Shown here piece after piece: positions 43,584 through 52,762 of a DNA stretch of 64,000 nt. Where the stretch lies: assembly GCA_963729695.1 (NCBI GenBank), contig CAVSOT010000003.1:62001-126000 (forward strand). The letters run 5' to 3'. A model generated the notes under the pieces. It had not been told where the DNA came from, made no database searches, and saw only the letters and a list, made by a program, of their open reading frames with translations. The translations under genes and the position numbers were made by a program. Position 1 is the stretch's first letter; the number at the start of each line of letters is the position of its first letter. Source of the stretch: PALSA-693 sp963729695 (lineage in GTDB: Bacteria; Actinomycetota; Acidimicrobiia; Acidimicrobiales; Palsa-688).

Positions 43584-46427
43584 TTAGGGCGTGCCGTCGC
43601 CGAAAAACAGACGCTCCACCGACCGCCGGGCTCGGCGGGTATAGCGCCGGTACTCGTCGCGCAGACCCGAGCCCGTCGTCCCCAGGCTCCGGGCCAGAGC
43701 GGTCAGTTGCGGCCCGGTCGTGGGCAGGGCGTCGCTCGACCCTTCGCGGACAAGGCCCAGCCGGTTGCGGGTTCGTTCACAGAACGTGTACGCATCCACG
43801 AGCACCAGTCGATCCGGCTCAGACAGAGCTCCGACTGCGGTCAGCTCGTTGAGTGCCGCCACCGTGCCGGTCTCTTGCACCCGGTACTCGAGCTGCAGCA
43901 GCTGCGTCGTCCATTCGATATCCGAGAGCGAACCCGGTCCGAGCTTGAGATGAAACCGCGGGTCCTCGGACGGTGGCACCCGCTCGCGCTCCATTCTCGC
44001 CTTCGTGCGCCGGATCTCCCGCAGGTCAGCCGGAGTCAGCGGTCGGTCCCACACGAAGTCCTGGGCCAGCGTCCCGAACCGCCGACCGAGATCCTCGTCG
44101 CCCGCGATCCAACGACCCCTGAGCAGCGCTTGGCGCTCCCACACCAATGCCCATCGTTGGTAGTACGCGGCGTAGGCCTCGATGCTGCGGGCTTGCGGCC
44201 CGTGTCGACCCTCGGGTCGGAGGGCGGTGTCCACCCGGTACAACCCGGTCGCCGGCGTCGAGCCACCGAGAATCTGCACGAGGGCGACGGCCGTCGCCTC
44301 CGCTTGCTCGGCGGCCTTCGCCGCGGGGACGCCGTCGGGCGCCTCGTAGACGAACAGCAGGTCGAGGTCGCTCGTATACGCCAGTTCCCGGCCTCCTAGC
44401 CGTCCCATGCCGATGACCGCGAACGGCAAGGGCGGATCGGCGAGCTGCACGGCCATGGCCACCACCGACTCGGCCAGGTCCGACAGGGCTAGCCCGGTCG
44501 CGTCGAGCTCAGCCAGACCGAGGACGTCGCGCGCCGCGATGCGCAGGGTCTCCGCTTGTAGGAACTGGCGTAGCCCTCGTTCCACCTCCCCCGCACCGGA
44601 TCGCCACGCCAGGGAACGGGACAGCCGCTCGTCGATCTCTGGGCGGGTCCGGTTCACGAGTGTCTCACCATCCGCCAGGCCGGCGAGAAGGTCGGGGTGA
44701 CGTTCGAAGGTGCGGACGAAACGGGGTCCCGTGCCGAGCAGCTCGCAGAGCTGGCGGGCCGCCTCTGCTGATTCCCGGCAGAGGGCAGTCAGCTGGTCTC
44801 TACGGTGGGTGCCGGTGGCAAGCGTCCGCAGCCCGAGGAGACCGAGGTCGGGGTCGGCCGCGTTCGAAAGCCAATCGAGGAGCATGGGTAGCATCCGGGC
44901 CATCAGCTGCGAGGATCGGGAGAAACCTCGAGTCAGCTCCCGCACCGCCTGGGAAGTTCGGTCCGCGTCGGCGAACCCGAATGCCCGCAGGCGATCGGCG
45001 ATCGCCTCTGGCGGCAGCTGCTGCGCCGACGATGTTCCGCCCGCCGTGAACGCCTCGAGCAGGGGTCGGAAGAACAGTCGTTCGTGAATTCCTCGAACTC
45101 GGGCCTGGTGGAAATGCAGCTCGGCTTCGAACTGGGTCACCGCCGCCCCCGACGTCCCGTCGCGATATCCCAGGACGCGGGCCAGTCGCACTCTCGCCTC
45201 GCCGGGCGGAGGAATGGTGTGGACCTGCTCGTTCTCGTACAGCTGCACGCGGTGCTCGACGGTTCGCAGGAAGGCGTAGGCGGCCTGGAGGGCTGCGGCA
45301 TCGTCTGCCGCGATATATCCCCCCGACGCGAGGGCGCCCAGAGCGGTGATGGTTGACGGCGCTCGAAGGTCGGGCTCGGCCCGGCCGTGCACCAGTTGTA
45401 GGAGCTGGACGGCAAACTCGATGTCGCGGATGCCGCCCGTTCCCCGTTTCAGCTCCCGATCGGACAATCCTTGCCTGCGCACCTCTTGCTCGGCGCGCCC
45501 CTTGAGCTGGCGGACCTGCCGGAGCTCGTCCGCGCCGAAGGGCCGGACCCAGACCCGGGCCGCAGCCTGCTCCTGGAACACCGCGCCGAGCGATGGGTCG
45601 CCGGCCACGGCCCGAGCTTTGAGCAGGGCCTGGAACTCCCAGGTGTCGGCCCAACGATCCCAGTAGGCCTCGTAGGAGGCCAGAGTCCGCATGAGAGGAC
45701 CGGCTCGTCCCTCGGGCCGTAGGTCCAGGTCGATTCGCCACGCCCGACGGGCCGCCGCCAGGAATGATCGCGGTTGGCCACCGCCCGTCGCAGGAGCGAC
45801 CAGGAGCAGGTCGAGATCGCTCGAGTAGTTGAGCTCGCCGGCCCCCAGTTTTCCCATGCCGATCACGGCCAGACCGTCGCTGTGGTCCTCCTCCCGGGTG
45901 GCCAGCCAGGTCAGCTGCAGCAGGCCGGCGGCCAGCTGGGACAGCTGTTCACCGACTTCGGCGACGCCATCGAGCCCGATGAGGTCCCGCGCCGCGATCC
46001 GCAGCAGCTCGAGGCCCTTGGCTCGGGCCAGGCCCGTCCCGGTCCGCCGCGTGTCGAGCGGCCCGCTCCCGTCGGAGTCAACATCCACGTACTGCGCCAG
46101 TGGGACCGGCTGATCCAGGTGGCGCAACACGTGGAGCGAATCTGGATCGGTGACGCACACCCGCCCCAACCACGGACTGGCAGCACTGATGGCCACGACC
46201 GCGGCCCGGAGCCGAGGGTCTTCGTCGAGTTGCGCGGCCGCGTCGGGGTGGGAACGGATCACCCGTTCGATCGCCCGGGCCACCGCCGCGGGGTCAGCGC
46301 TGCGTTCGAGGTCCTCGCGAACCGGGCTGGCGAACACCCGCTCAGTGTTGCACCAGTCGCGCCGCTTCCGGTCCTTTCCGCAACCCCTCTGCCACCAAGA
46401 GAACGCCGCCGCGAGGGGCCCTCCCAC
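43584..46427 (-). CDS. glnE: Bifunctional glutamine-synthetase adenylyltransferase/adenylyl-removing enzyme
   Basis: A 947-residue protein with two nucleotidyltransferase domains. The N-terminal de-adenylylating half has VIGMGKLGAGELNYSSDLDLLLV. The C-terminal adenylylating half has VIGMGRLGGRELAYTSDLDLLFVYE with the DxD metal site. Each half is followed by its R-rich helical region (RELKRGTGGIRDIEFAVQLLQL; HLKLGPGSLSDIEWTTQLLQL). It modifies a Tyr of glutamine synthetase in response to nitrogen status. The start is uncertain: GTG at 46427 has GGAGG close by, while homology begins about 35 codons later near VFASPVREDLERS. It is convergent with the kinase gene, with 35 bases between. Confidence 0.93.
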   Translation of the reverse strand: MGGPLAAAFSWWQRGCGKDRKRRDWCNTERVFASPVREDLERSADPAAVARAIERVIRSHPDAAAQLDEDPRLRAAVVAISAASPWLGRVCVTDPDSLHVLRHLDQPVPLAQYVDVDSDGSGPLDTRRTGTGLARAKGLELLRIAARDLIGLDGVAEVGEQLSQLAAGLLQLTWLATREEDHSDGLAVIGMGKLGAGELNYSSDLDLLLVAPATGGGQPRSFLAAARRAWRIDLDLRPEGRAGPLMRTLASYEAYWDRWADTWEFQALLKARAVAGDPSLGAVFQEQAAARVWVRPFGADELRQVRQLKGRAEQEVRRQGLSDRELKRGTGGIRDIEFAVQLLQLVHGRAEPDLRAPSTITALGALASGGYIAADDAAALQAAYAFLRTVEHRVQLYENEQVHTIPPPGEARVRLARVLGYRDGTSGAAVTQFEAELHFHQARVRGIHERLFFRPLLEAFTAGGTSSAQQLPPEAIADRLRAFGFADADRTSQAVRELTRGFSRSSQLMARMLPMLLDWLSNAADPDLGLLGLRTLATGTHRRDQLTALCRESAEAARQLCELLGTGPRFVRTFERHPDLLAGLADGETLVNRTRPEIDERLSRSLAWRSGAGEVERGLRQFLQAETLRIAARDVLGLAELDATGLALSDLAESVVAMAVQLADPPLPFAVIGMGRLGGRELAYTSDLDLLFVYEAPDGVPAAKAAEQAEATAVALVQILGGSTPATGLYRVDTALRPEGRHGPQARSIEAYAAYYQRWALVWERQALLRGRWIAGDEDLGRRFGTLAQDFVWDRPLTPADLREIRRTKARMERERVPPSEDPRFHLKLGPGSLSDIEWTTQLLQLEYRVQETGTVAALNELTAVGALSEPDRLVLVDAYTFCERTRNRLGLVREGSSDALPTTGPQLTALARSLGTTGSGLRDEYRRYTRRARRSVERLFFGDGTP

Positions 46428-47265
46428 TGACCTCCGACGGGCTGACGATGCTCCTCCCTGGTTCGTACGACCATCGGCGACCAGGTCGTGGTCGACGCCG
46501 GCGATGGTCAGACGTTGCGATCGGGCCGGCCCCCGTTCGAACGGCCATGGCGTGGATTGCCGTAGCGGGGTGGCAAAAACGGTCAGTGAAACGAGGTTGG
46601 ACCCGCCGGCGACATTTTTGCTGACCGTTTTCGCAAAAAATGACGCTCAAGTTTTTCAAAAACGGTCAATGAAACGGGGTGGGGGGCCCGACGCGGGTTT
46701 TCCTGACCGTTTTCGCTTCGGCCAGAGGACCACGGACCCACGGCGCTTCTCGCCGGGACGCCGACAGGTCGGGGTCAAGCGGGGGACCGACCCAACCCTG
46801 CCCGCCGCCCACCCCGGCCGGGTACGACCGGCGCTTTGACGCCGACCCCTCGTGCCCTGGGCCAACCACACGATGGAACAGGAGCGAAGGGGGCGTCATC
46901 CAGCCCGCCAGCACCCCGACCGCGGCCACCCGGCCGGGAGCGTCGGAGTCCATCAGCTAAGCGTTCGACGCCCGCCGTCCCCTCCTGGCTGCCCCACGCT
47001 CTGCGGCCACAAGAGGCCACAAGAAGAGAGGGTTCTGGCGCTAGGCCAACTCGAGGGTTGTGAGGAAACGACGGTACGACCGGCGCCCGCATCGCCCGGC
47101 GGCCGAACGCCCGGACCGCCCCGCCTCAGCACCCTGGTCGTGGGCCCGGGCGACGAGCACCCCGGCCCACGGCTGATTTACTAGGCGAACAAGCGCCCGG
47201 GCTACCCCGACGCCGCTTCCCACGCCGGCACCAGGCCGGACACGACCTCGTCACCTTCGCTGCGA
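46428..47265. other. 838-bp stretch without a convincing gene
   Basis: Only short, low-complexity, GC-rich frames are present and none resembles a protein family. The part nearest glnE carries the AT-rich duplicated inverted-repeat unit described at 46575-46713. The remainder (46.72-47.26 kb) is GC-rich with no feature I can name. The promoter of glnE should lie here. Confidence 0.6.
46575..46713. repeat. Two tandem copies of a short element with 10-11 bp terminal inverted repeats
   Basis: Copy 1 runs from AAAACGGTCAG (46576-46586) to CTGACCGTTTT (46621-46631). Copy 2 runs from AAAACGGTCA (46659-46668) to TGACCGTTTT (46704-46713). The copies are about 55 bp and start 83 bp apart. Their interiors share GTGAAACG(A/G)GGT-like sequence but differ at several sites. 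They form stem-loops upstream of glnE. They could be REP/MITE-like units or a structured leader. Confidence 0.75.
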
Positions 47266-48780
47266 TCACCCGACAAGCCCTCGGCTCGGTGCCTCGCCGG
47301 CGATGATCTCGCCGGGGAGGCCACCGTCCGGACTGGAGGTCACGTTGGCCGTGATGAGCACGAGCACGGCGACCAGCGCCACGCCGATGAAGGCGGCGGC
47401 GACGATGAAGGCAACAGAGAAGCCGTGCAGGGTGCCGGCAGCTACGGCGCTGGCTCCGGAGCCGTGCGAGACCAGGTAGGAAGCGGTGGCCGTGGCGGCG
47501 ATGGTGTTCAGCAGGGCCGTTCCGAGCGACCCGCCGATCTGCTGCGTGCTATTGATCAGGGCGCTGGCCACGCCGGCGTCTCTGGTCGCAACTCCGGTGA
47601 GGGCAGTGTTGTTGACGGGCACGAAGACCAGCCCGAGGCCCAGGCTCATGACCAGCTCGGCCGGGAACAAGTGGAGCCAGTAGGCGGAGTGCAGCCCCAG
47701 CCGCGAGAACCACAGCAGACCGAGGATGCAACCGACGAGACCGGCGGCCATCACCGTCCGGGGTCGGAAGCGCAGGGTCAGCTGGCTGGCGAGAGCGGCC
47801 CCACCGACCACTCCGACGGCGAACGGCAGGTAGGCGAACCCGGTCTTCAGGGCCGAGTAATGCAGGGTCCCTTGGAGGTAGTAGGTCAGGAAGAGGAAGC
47901 ACCCGAACAGACCGAGTCCTACGAGGAGGGTCGTGAGGAAGGAGCCGCCCCGGTTTCGTTCGGTGACGACCCGCAGCGGCAGCAGCGGATGGCTGCTGAA
48001 GCGTTCAGCGACGACGAAGGCCACCAGTAGGGCGATGGAGATCCCCAGGAGCCCGAGGGTGTGGGCCGAGCCCCATCCGTCCGTCGTCGCTTGGGTCACG
48101 GCATAGACCAGCGTGACCATGCCGAGCGTCGAGGTCAGGGCGCCGGGGATGTCATAGCGGGTGTGACCGGTGACCCGACTTTCGGGGATCAAGCGGTAGG
48201 CCGCGAAAGCGGCGAGCAGGGCGATCGGGGTGTTGACCAGCAGGCACCACCGCCAGGAGGCGTATTGGGTCAGCACCCCTCCAGCGATGAGGCCCACGGC
48301 CAGACCTCCGCCGGCGATGGCTCCCCAGGTGCCGAACGCCCGGGCGCGCTCGCTCGGCTCGGTGAAGGTCACGGTGAGCAAGGACAAGGCCGCCGGCGCC
48401 ATGAGGGCGGCGAAGGCCCCCTGCAGGCCTCGGGCGGCGAAGAGCAGGCCCGAGGTGGGGGCCAGCCCTCCGATGGCGGAAGCCGCCGCGAAACCCAGTA
48501 GCCCGATGATCAGGACCCGTTTGCGACCGGCGAAGTCCGCGATGCGGCCGCCGAGGAGCAGGAGGCCCCCGAAGGTCAAGGTGTACGCCGTGATCACCCA
48601 CTGGCGATCCGCCGTGGAGATGTGGAGGGCTTGCTGGGCGTGGGGGAGGGCGATGTTGACGATGGAGGCGTCCACGACGATCATGAGCTGAGCGATGGCG
48701 AGGACGGCGAGGATCCACCAGCGGCGGTCGTAGGCCTCGGCGGCTAGAGAGCGCGCCGAAGCAGGGGTGGTGGCGGTCAT
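47266..48780 (-). CDS. MFS drug-efflux transporter (EmrB/QacA, DHA2 type)
   Basis: A 504-residue major-facilitator protein with about 14 membrane spans. Signature regions are DASIVNIALPHAQQALHIS in the first helix and GGRIADFAGRKRVLIIG in the loop 2-3 motif A, plus WRWCLLVNTPIALLAAF. These are proton-driven multidrug exporters. It lies 19 bases after a TetR gene in the same orientation, so the pair forms a repressor-pump operon. The ATG has GGAGAT upstream. Confidence 0.9.
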   Translation of the reverse strand: MTATTPASARSLAAEAYDRRWWILAVLAIAQLMIVVDASIVNIALPHAQQALHISTADRQWVITAYTLTFGGLLLLGGRIADFAGRKRVLIIGLLGFAAASAIGGLAPTSGLLFAARGLQGAFAALMAPAALSLLTVTFTEPSERARAFGTWGAIAGGGLAVGLIAGGVLTQYASWRWCLLVNTPIALLAAFAAYRLIPESRVTGHTRYDIPGALTSTLGMVTLVYAVTQATTDGWGSAHTLGLLGISIALLVAFVVAERFSSHPLLPLRVVTERNRGGSFLTTLLVGLGLFGCFLFLTYYLQGTLHYSALKTGFAYLPFAVGVVGGAALASQLTLRFRPRTVMAAGLVGCILGLLWFSRLGLHSAYWLHLFPAELVMSLGLGLVFVPVNNTALTGVATRDAGVASALINSTQQIGGSLGTALLNTIAATATASYLVSHGSGASAVAAGTLHGFSVAFIVAAAFIGVALVAVLVLITANVTSSPDGGLPGEIIAGEAPSRGLVG

Positions 48781-48799
48781 TCCGGATCTCCTTCGGGTG

Positions 48800-49465
48800 T
48801 TACGGACGAAGCAAGGGGATGAGCACTCGGTCGACGAGGTGCTCCGCGAAGGCGAGGTCGAGCGGCTCGCCGTTCATTTGGTGGAAAAGAGCCACGCCGG
48901 GGGCGACTTCGAGCAGCATGGCCGGATCGACACCGGGTGAGAGCTCGCCCCGAGCCTGGGCCCGGGTGACGATTGCCGTAACCGACAAGAGCTTTTGTTC
49001 ATGCAGGTGCGACGCCATCAGCCGGCCGAACTGAGCGTCGGTGCGCACGGCGACGGCAAGGCCGCAGATCAGCCCGCCGTCCACGCCTTCCATGCTGGCG
49101 AACATCCGCTGTGCGAGGACGAGCAAGTCACCGCGAAGGCTGCCGGTGTCGGGGAGGTCGTCCAGGACGGGCTCCGAACGACGGCGCATGGCTTCGACCA
49201 CCAGCTCCGCCTTGCCGGGCCACCGGCGGTAGATGGTGGCCTTGCTCGCTTTGGCCCGCACGGCGACGCCTTCGATGGACATGGCGTCGTAGCCGACCTC
49301 GGCCAGCAGGTCGATGGCGGCGTCCAGGATGGCCTGCTCGCGAGCATCGTCCCGAGGGCGACCGGTCCGGGTCGGTTCGGCCTCCGCCCCCGTCGAGGCG
49401 CGGGCGGCGACGTCGCCTTCCACCGCGGTGGTGGGAGCAGCACAAGCGTCCTGCCGAATGGCCAT
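48800..49465 (-). CDS. TetR-family repressor of the MFS pump
   Basis: A 221-residue regulator. The helix-turn-helix is at about 41-86 (REQAILDAAIDLLAEVGYDAMSIEGVAVRAKASKATIYRRWPGK), then a C-terminal ligand-binding domain of the TetR_C type (DLLVLAQRMFASMEGVDGG). It is first in the operon with the MFS gene. A palindrome lies 16 bases upstream of the start codon (49481-49505) and fits an autoregulatory operator. Confidence 0.9.
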   Translation of the reverse strand: MAIRQDACAAPTTAVEGDVAARASTGAEAEPTRTGRPRDDAREQAILDAAIDLLAEVGYDAMSIEGVAVRAKASKATIYRRWPGKAELVVEAMRRRSEPVLDDLPDTGSLRGDLLVLAQRMFASMEGVDGGLICGLAVAVRTDAQFGRLMASHLHEQKLLSVTAIVTRAQARGELSPGVDPAMLLEVAPGVALFHQMNGEPLDLAFAEHLVDRVLIPLLRP

Positions 49466-49480
49466 GGGATTGACCCTAGC

Positions 49481-49505
49481 TCGATACGCGACGGTATCGT
49501 ATCGA
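49481..49505. promoter_or_regulatory. Palindromic operator candidate between tetR and nadE
   Basis: TCGATACG (49481-49488) and CGTATCGA (49498-49505) are 8-bp inverted arms with a 9-base spacer. A nested pair CGATAC/GTATCG (49482-49487, 49494-49499) overlaps them. It sits between the divergent TetR and nadE starts, as expected of a TetR-type binding site. Confidence 0.6.
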
Positions 49506-49555
49506 TTTATGAGTGATCTTCGTCACACCGCCGTCGGGGCGTACGCTCAATAGTG

Positions 49556-51271
49556 ATGGCTCGTCTGCGAGTGGCGCTGTGCCAGCTCAATTCTGTGGTC
49601 GGAGACCTCGGCGGCAACGCCGAGCGGATCATCTCGGCGATCGGCGTCGCCGAGGAAGCCGGCGCGGACATGGCGGTGTTCCCGGAGCTGGCGATACCCG
49701 GCTACCCACCAGAGGATCTGCTCCTGAAGCCGGGCTTCGTGGCTGACAACCTGGCCACCCTGGGCAAGGTGGCCGCCGCGACCGAGCACACCGTGGCCGT
49801 GGTGGGATTCGTCGACGAGCAACTCGACCTGTACAACGCCGCGGCGGTCTGCAGTCAGGGGGAGGTGCGCGGGGTTTATCACAAGCAGGAGCTTCCTAAC
49901 TACGGCGTCTTCGACGAGCAGCGCTACTTCGCCCCTGGGCGCGGGGCGACGCAGCTCTTCGGTATCGCGGGCGTGCGGATAGGGGTGTCCATCTGTGAAG
50001 ACGCCTGGAACCCGCAGGGACCCATCGCCGCCCAGGCCGCGGCCGGCGCCGAGCTGGTGGTCAATATCAACGCCTCGCCGTACCACATCGATCGGGTCGT
50101 GGAACGGGAGCAGATGCTCGCCACCCGGGCCGCGGATGCCAGCTGTGGGTTGGTCTATCTCAACTGCGTAGGAGGTCAGGACGAGCTGGTATTCGACGGC
50201 GCATCGATGGTCTTCGACGCGGCCGGACGGTTGGTGGCGTCCCTGCCCCAGTTCCAGGAGGACGTGCGGGTCCTCGACCTCGACGTCCGCCCCGTCTACC
50301 GCAAACGGCTGCTCGATCCCCGCGGCCACCATTCCGCCTCGCCCCTACCCTTGTCTGCGGTCACGTCGGAGCCCCGCCTGGCCGCCGACGCCCCGCGCCT
50401 GCTTGCCCCCATAACCCCGAGGTTGTCGACCGAAGCCGAGGTCTATGAGGCGCTGCGGCTCGGCGTGCACGACTACGTCGACAAAAACGCCTTCTCCGAC
50501 GTGGTGATCGGTCTCTCCGGAGGTATCGACTCCTCGCTGGTCGCTACCATCGCCACCGACGCCCTCGGCCCCGACCACGTCCATGGGGTGGCCATGCCCT
50601 CGCGCTACTCGAGCGATGGGTCCTCGAGCGACGCCGCGGACCTCGCCGCCAACCTCGGGATCGACTACCGGGTCATCCCGATCGAAGCGGCCCATGGCGC
50701 CTTCCTGGGCATGCTGGAGGATTCCGACGGCGCCCCGCTGGCCGGTCTGGCGGCGGAGAACCTCCAGAGCCGCATCCGGGGCGTCATCCTCATGGCCCTG
50801 TCCAACCAGCTGGGTTGGCTCGTGCTGACCACCGGCAACAAGAGCGAGGTGGCGGTCGGGTACTCCACCCTCTACGGGGACACTGCTGGTGGCTTCGCGG
50901 TTATCAAGGACGTGCCGAAGACGCTGGTGTACCGCCTGTGCGAGTGGCGAAACCAGCAGGGGAGTGAGGCGGTGATCCCCGAGGTCGTTCTGACCAAGCC
51001 TCCGTCGGCCGAGCTGCGCCCCGACCAGCGCGACGATCAGAGCCTCCCGCCGTACGACGTCCTCGATCCCATCCTCATGGCCTACGTGGAAGGGGACCTC
51101 ACCGCATCGGAGCTGGTGGACGCGGGCCACGATCCCGAGCTGGTGCACCAGATCGTCCGGCTCGTCGACCTGGCCGAATACAAGCGGCGCCAGACGCCGC
51201 CCGGGGTTCGGGTCACCCCGAAGGCGTTCGGGAGGGACCGCCGGATGCCGATTACCAACCGCTACCGATAG
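49556..51271 (+). CDS. nadE: Glutamine-dependent NAD+ synthetase
   Basis: A 571-residue two-domain enzyme. The N-terminal nitrilase-like glutaminase has the triad Glu44 (FPELAIPGY), Lys110 (YHKQELPNYGVF) and Cys147 (SICEDAW). The C-terminal ammonia-dependent synthetase has the ATP loop GLSGGIDSS (319-327), LVLTTGNKSEVAVGYSTLYGD and KPPSAELRPDQRDDQSLPPYDVLD. It amidates nicotinate adenine dinucleotide with ammonia from glutamine. ATG at 49556 is preferred to the GTG one codon earlier. It is divergent from the TetR-MFS operon. Confidence 0.95.
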   Translation: MARLRVALCQLNSVVGDLGGNAERIISAIGVAEEAGADMAVFPELAIPGYPPEDLLLKPGFVADNLATLGKVAAATEHTVAVVGFVDEQLDLYNAAAVCSQGEVRGVYHKQELPNYGVFDEQRYFAPGRGATQLFGIAGVRIGVSICEDAWNPQGPIAAQAAAGAELVVNINASPYHIDRVVEREQMLATRAADASCGLVYLNCVGGQDELVFDGASMVFDAAGRLVASLPQFQEDVRVLDLDVRPVYRKRLLDPRGHHSASPLPLSAVTSEPRLAADAPRLLAPITPRLSTEAEVYEALRLGVHDYVDKNAFSDVVIGLSGGIDSSLVATIATDALGPDHVHGVAMPSRYSSDGSSSDAADLAANLGIDYRVIPIEAAHGAFLGMLEDSDGAPLAGLAAENLQSRIRGVILMALSNQLGWLVLTTGNKSEVAVGYSTLYGDTAGGFAVIKDVPKTLVYRLCEWRNQQGSEAVIPEVVLTKPPSAELRPDQRDDQSLPPYDVLDPILMAYVEGDLTASELVDAGHDPELVHQIVRLVDLAEYKRRQTPPGVRVTPKAFGRDRRMPITNRYR

Positions 51272-51320
51272 TGGCCCACTGAGCACTCATGGGATCCGCT
51301 CGGGTCGCTAGCATGCAGAT

Positions 51321-52001
51321 GTGACGATTGACACCGTGTCCGCGGCGACGGCCGCAACCGCTGAGGGGAAGTCGGTCGCCTCGCCCCGCCGCTCGCGCTC
51401 CCGCCGGGGTCAGGGCGAACTGCTGCGCGACGAGATCCTGGCGGCCGCAGAGCGCATCCTCATCGAGACCAACGACCAGACCGCGCTTTCCATCCGCGCC
51501 ATCGCCTCCGCCGTGGGCGTCACCCCGCCCTCCATCTACCTGCACTTCGCCGACCGCAACGATCTGGTCTTCGCGGTCTGCGAACGGCACGCCGAGAAGC
51601 TCAACCAGGCCATGGCCGATGCCACTGCCGACGTCGACGATCCCTGGCAGCGCCTGAAGCGGAGAGGGTACGCCTATCTCTCTTGGGGACTCGACAATCC
51701 CGAGCATTATCGGATCATCATGATGAGTCGCCCCGACCACACCCCTGAGCGGCTTCTCGACGAACGCCTCGCCGACACCGCCGGGCTCCTTCCCACTACA
51801 GAAGACGTGGCCGCGGCCGTTGCGGACGGCGATCTAGAGGCTGCCTGCGATCCCATGGAGGCGGCCAAGATCCTCTGGATGATGATCCACGGCATGGTGT
51901 CGCTGTTGATCTCCAAGCCGGCGTTTCCGTTTGGCTCGGTGGACGGGGTCTATGACCGGATGTTCGACTTGGCGTACCGGGGTTTGGCGTCGAGGCCCTG
52001 A
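51321..52001 (+). CDS. TetR-family transcriptional regulator
   Basis: A 226-residue regulator. A basic N-terminal extension (SPRRSRSRRGQGELLRDEIL) precedes the helix-turn-helix (TALSIRAIASAVGVTPPSIYLHFADRNDL). The C-terminal domain resembles the TetR_C class (WQRLKRRGYAYLSWGLDNPEHYRIIM). The target is unknown; no operator-like palindrome was noted nearby. It lies 49 bases after nadE, and its stop is overlapped by the next gene, apparently as CTGA. Confidence 0.85.
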   Translation: MTIDTVSAATAATAEGKSVASPRRSRSRRGQGELLRDEILAAAERILIETNDQTALSIRAIASAVGVTPPSIYLHFADRNDLVFAVCERHAEKLNQAMADATADVDDPWQRLKRRGYAYLSWGLDNPEHYRIIMMSRPDHTPERLLDERLADTAGLLPTTEDVAAAVADGDLEAACDPMEAAKILWMMIHGMVSLLISKPAFPFGSVDGVYDRMFDLAYRGLASRP

Positions 52002-52543
52002 CGTCGAATGCGCCACTGACGCTGGCCGAAGGGGCTCGCCTCGTCGGCACCTACCGGTGGAGTGAGGCGCGCCTGTTCGAGGTGCTGGGATCGTGGGTGG
52101 CGTCGACGCCCGAGGTTGACGCCAAGCTGCTGCTCGACCGGCACAGCCAACACCACGCCTGGCGGGCCGAACAGTGGTGGGACCGATTGCCGGTGCTGGC
52201 CGACGTCGATCGGGAGGCCCTGGTGACACCGCCGGCGCCGCACGGGGCGGTCGCTGCCGATCACCTGGCCGGCCTCCAGGGGACGGTGTCCCGTTTGGCG
52301 GGGGTCTACCGGATGGCGTTGCCGCACCTGGCCGCCGCCTACCAGCGCCACCGGACCCGAGCCAACCCGGCCAGCGATGCGGCGGTCATCCGCACGCTCG
52401 ACCTGTTGCAGCCCGACGTGCACGCTGACTGGCGGGAAGGCGAGCTGCTCTTACAGGACCTGCTGACCGACGCCGATGCCGTCGATACCGCCGCGGTCGC
52501 GGTCGCCACCCTGGAACGACTCGTCGTCGCTCCCGCCAGCTAG
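51998..52543 (+). CDS. Hypothetical protein, probable CTG start coupled to the TetR stop
   Basis: A soluble, mostly helical protein of about 181 residues (LLLDRHSQHHAWRAEQWWDRLP, YRMALPHLAAAYQRHRTRAN, DLLQPDVHADWREGELLLQDLL). The His/Glu-containing helices give it a ferritin-like look, but no metal site can be assigned. The only conventional start is a GTG at 52082, which would cut into what looks like folded sequence (LAEGARLVGTYRWSEARLFE). Between the preceding in-frame stop and 52082 there is no ATG, GTG or TTG. A CTG at 51998 overlaps the TetR stop as CTGA, matching the NTGA overlaps used elsewhere here. Confidence 0.6.
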   Translation: MTSNAPLTLAEGARLVGTYRWSEARLFEVLGSWVASTPEVDAKLLLDRHSQHHAWRAEQWWDRLPVLADVDREALVTPPAPHGAVAADHLAGLQGTVSRLAGVYRMALPHLAAAYQRHRTRANPASDAAVIRTLDLLQPDVHADWREGELLLQDLLTDADAVDTAAVAVATLERLVVAPAS

Positions 52544-52621
52544 CGCCACTTCGGCGGCCCCGCGCCGGTTCCGAGTCGTCCTGGCGGGGAAAACCATGCC
52601 GTCTGGGGCTGTCTCTTGCCT

Positions 52622-52666
52622 TTTTTGGTATCTTGACCGCGTAATACGCGGTTTAGATACCAAAAA
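52622..52666. repeat. 45-bp imperfect palindrome
   Basis: TTTTTGGTATCT (52622-52633) pairs with AGATACCAAAAA (52655-52666), and ACCGCGTA (52636-52643) with TACGCGGT (52645-52652). Only two of 22 pairs mismatch, around a single central base. It stands alone in a 219-bp gap between plus-strand genes. A-tracts rather than T-tracts follow the stem on either strand, so an intrinsic terminator is not the natural reading. Confidence 0.85.
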
Positions 52667-52762
52667 CGGAGTCGGCGGAGCAGTGACCGGCGGCGAACCA
52701 GGTAGCTGCCACCGAAAGCAGGATTGGAGCGCGCCCAGACGCGGCGCGGTAGTGTGGCCGCC

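Noticed and set aside
46666..47223. Several 60-110 codon frames in the stretch between glnE and the MFS gene
   Set aside because: They overlap each other on both strands, have low-complexity composition, no ribosome sites and no recognisable motifs.
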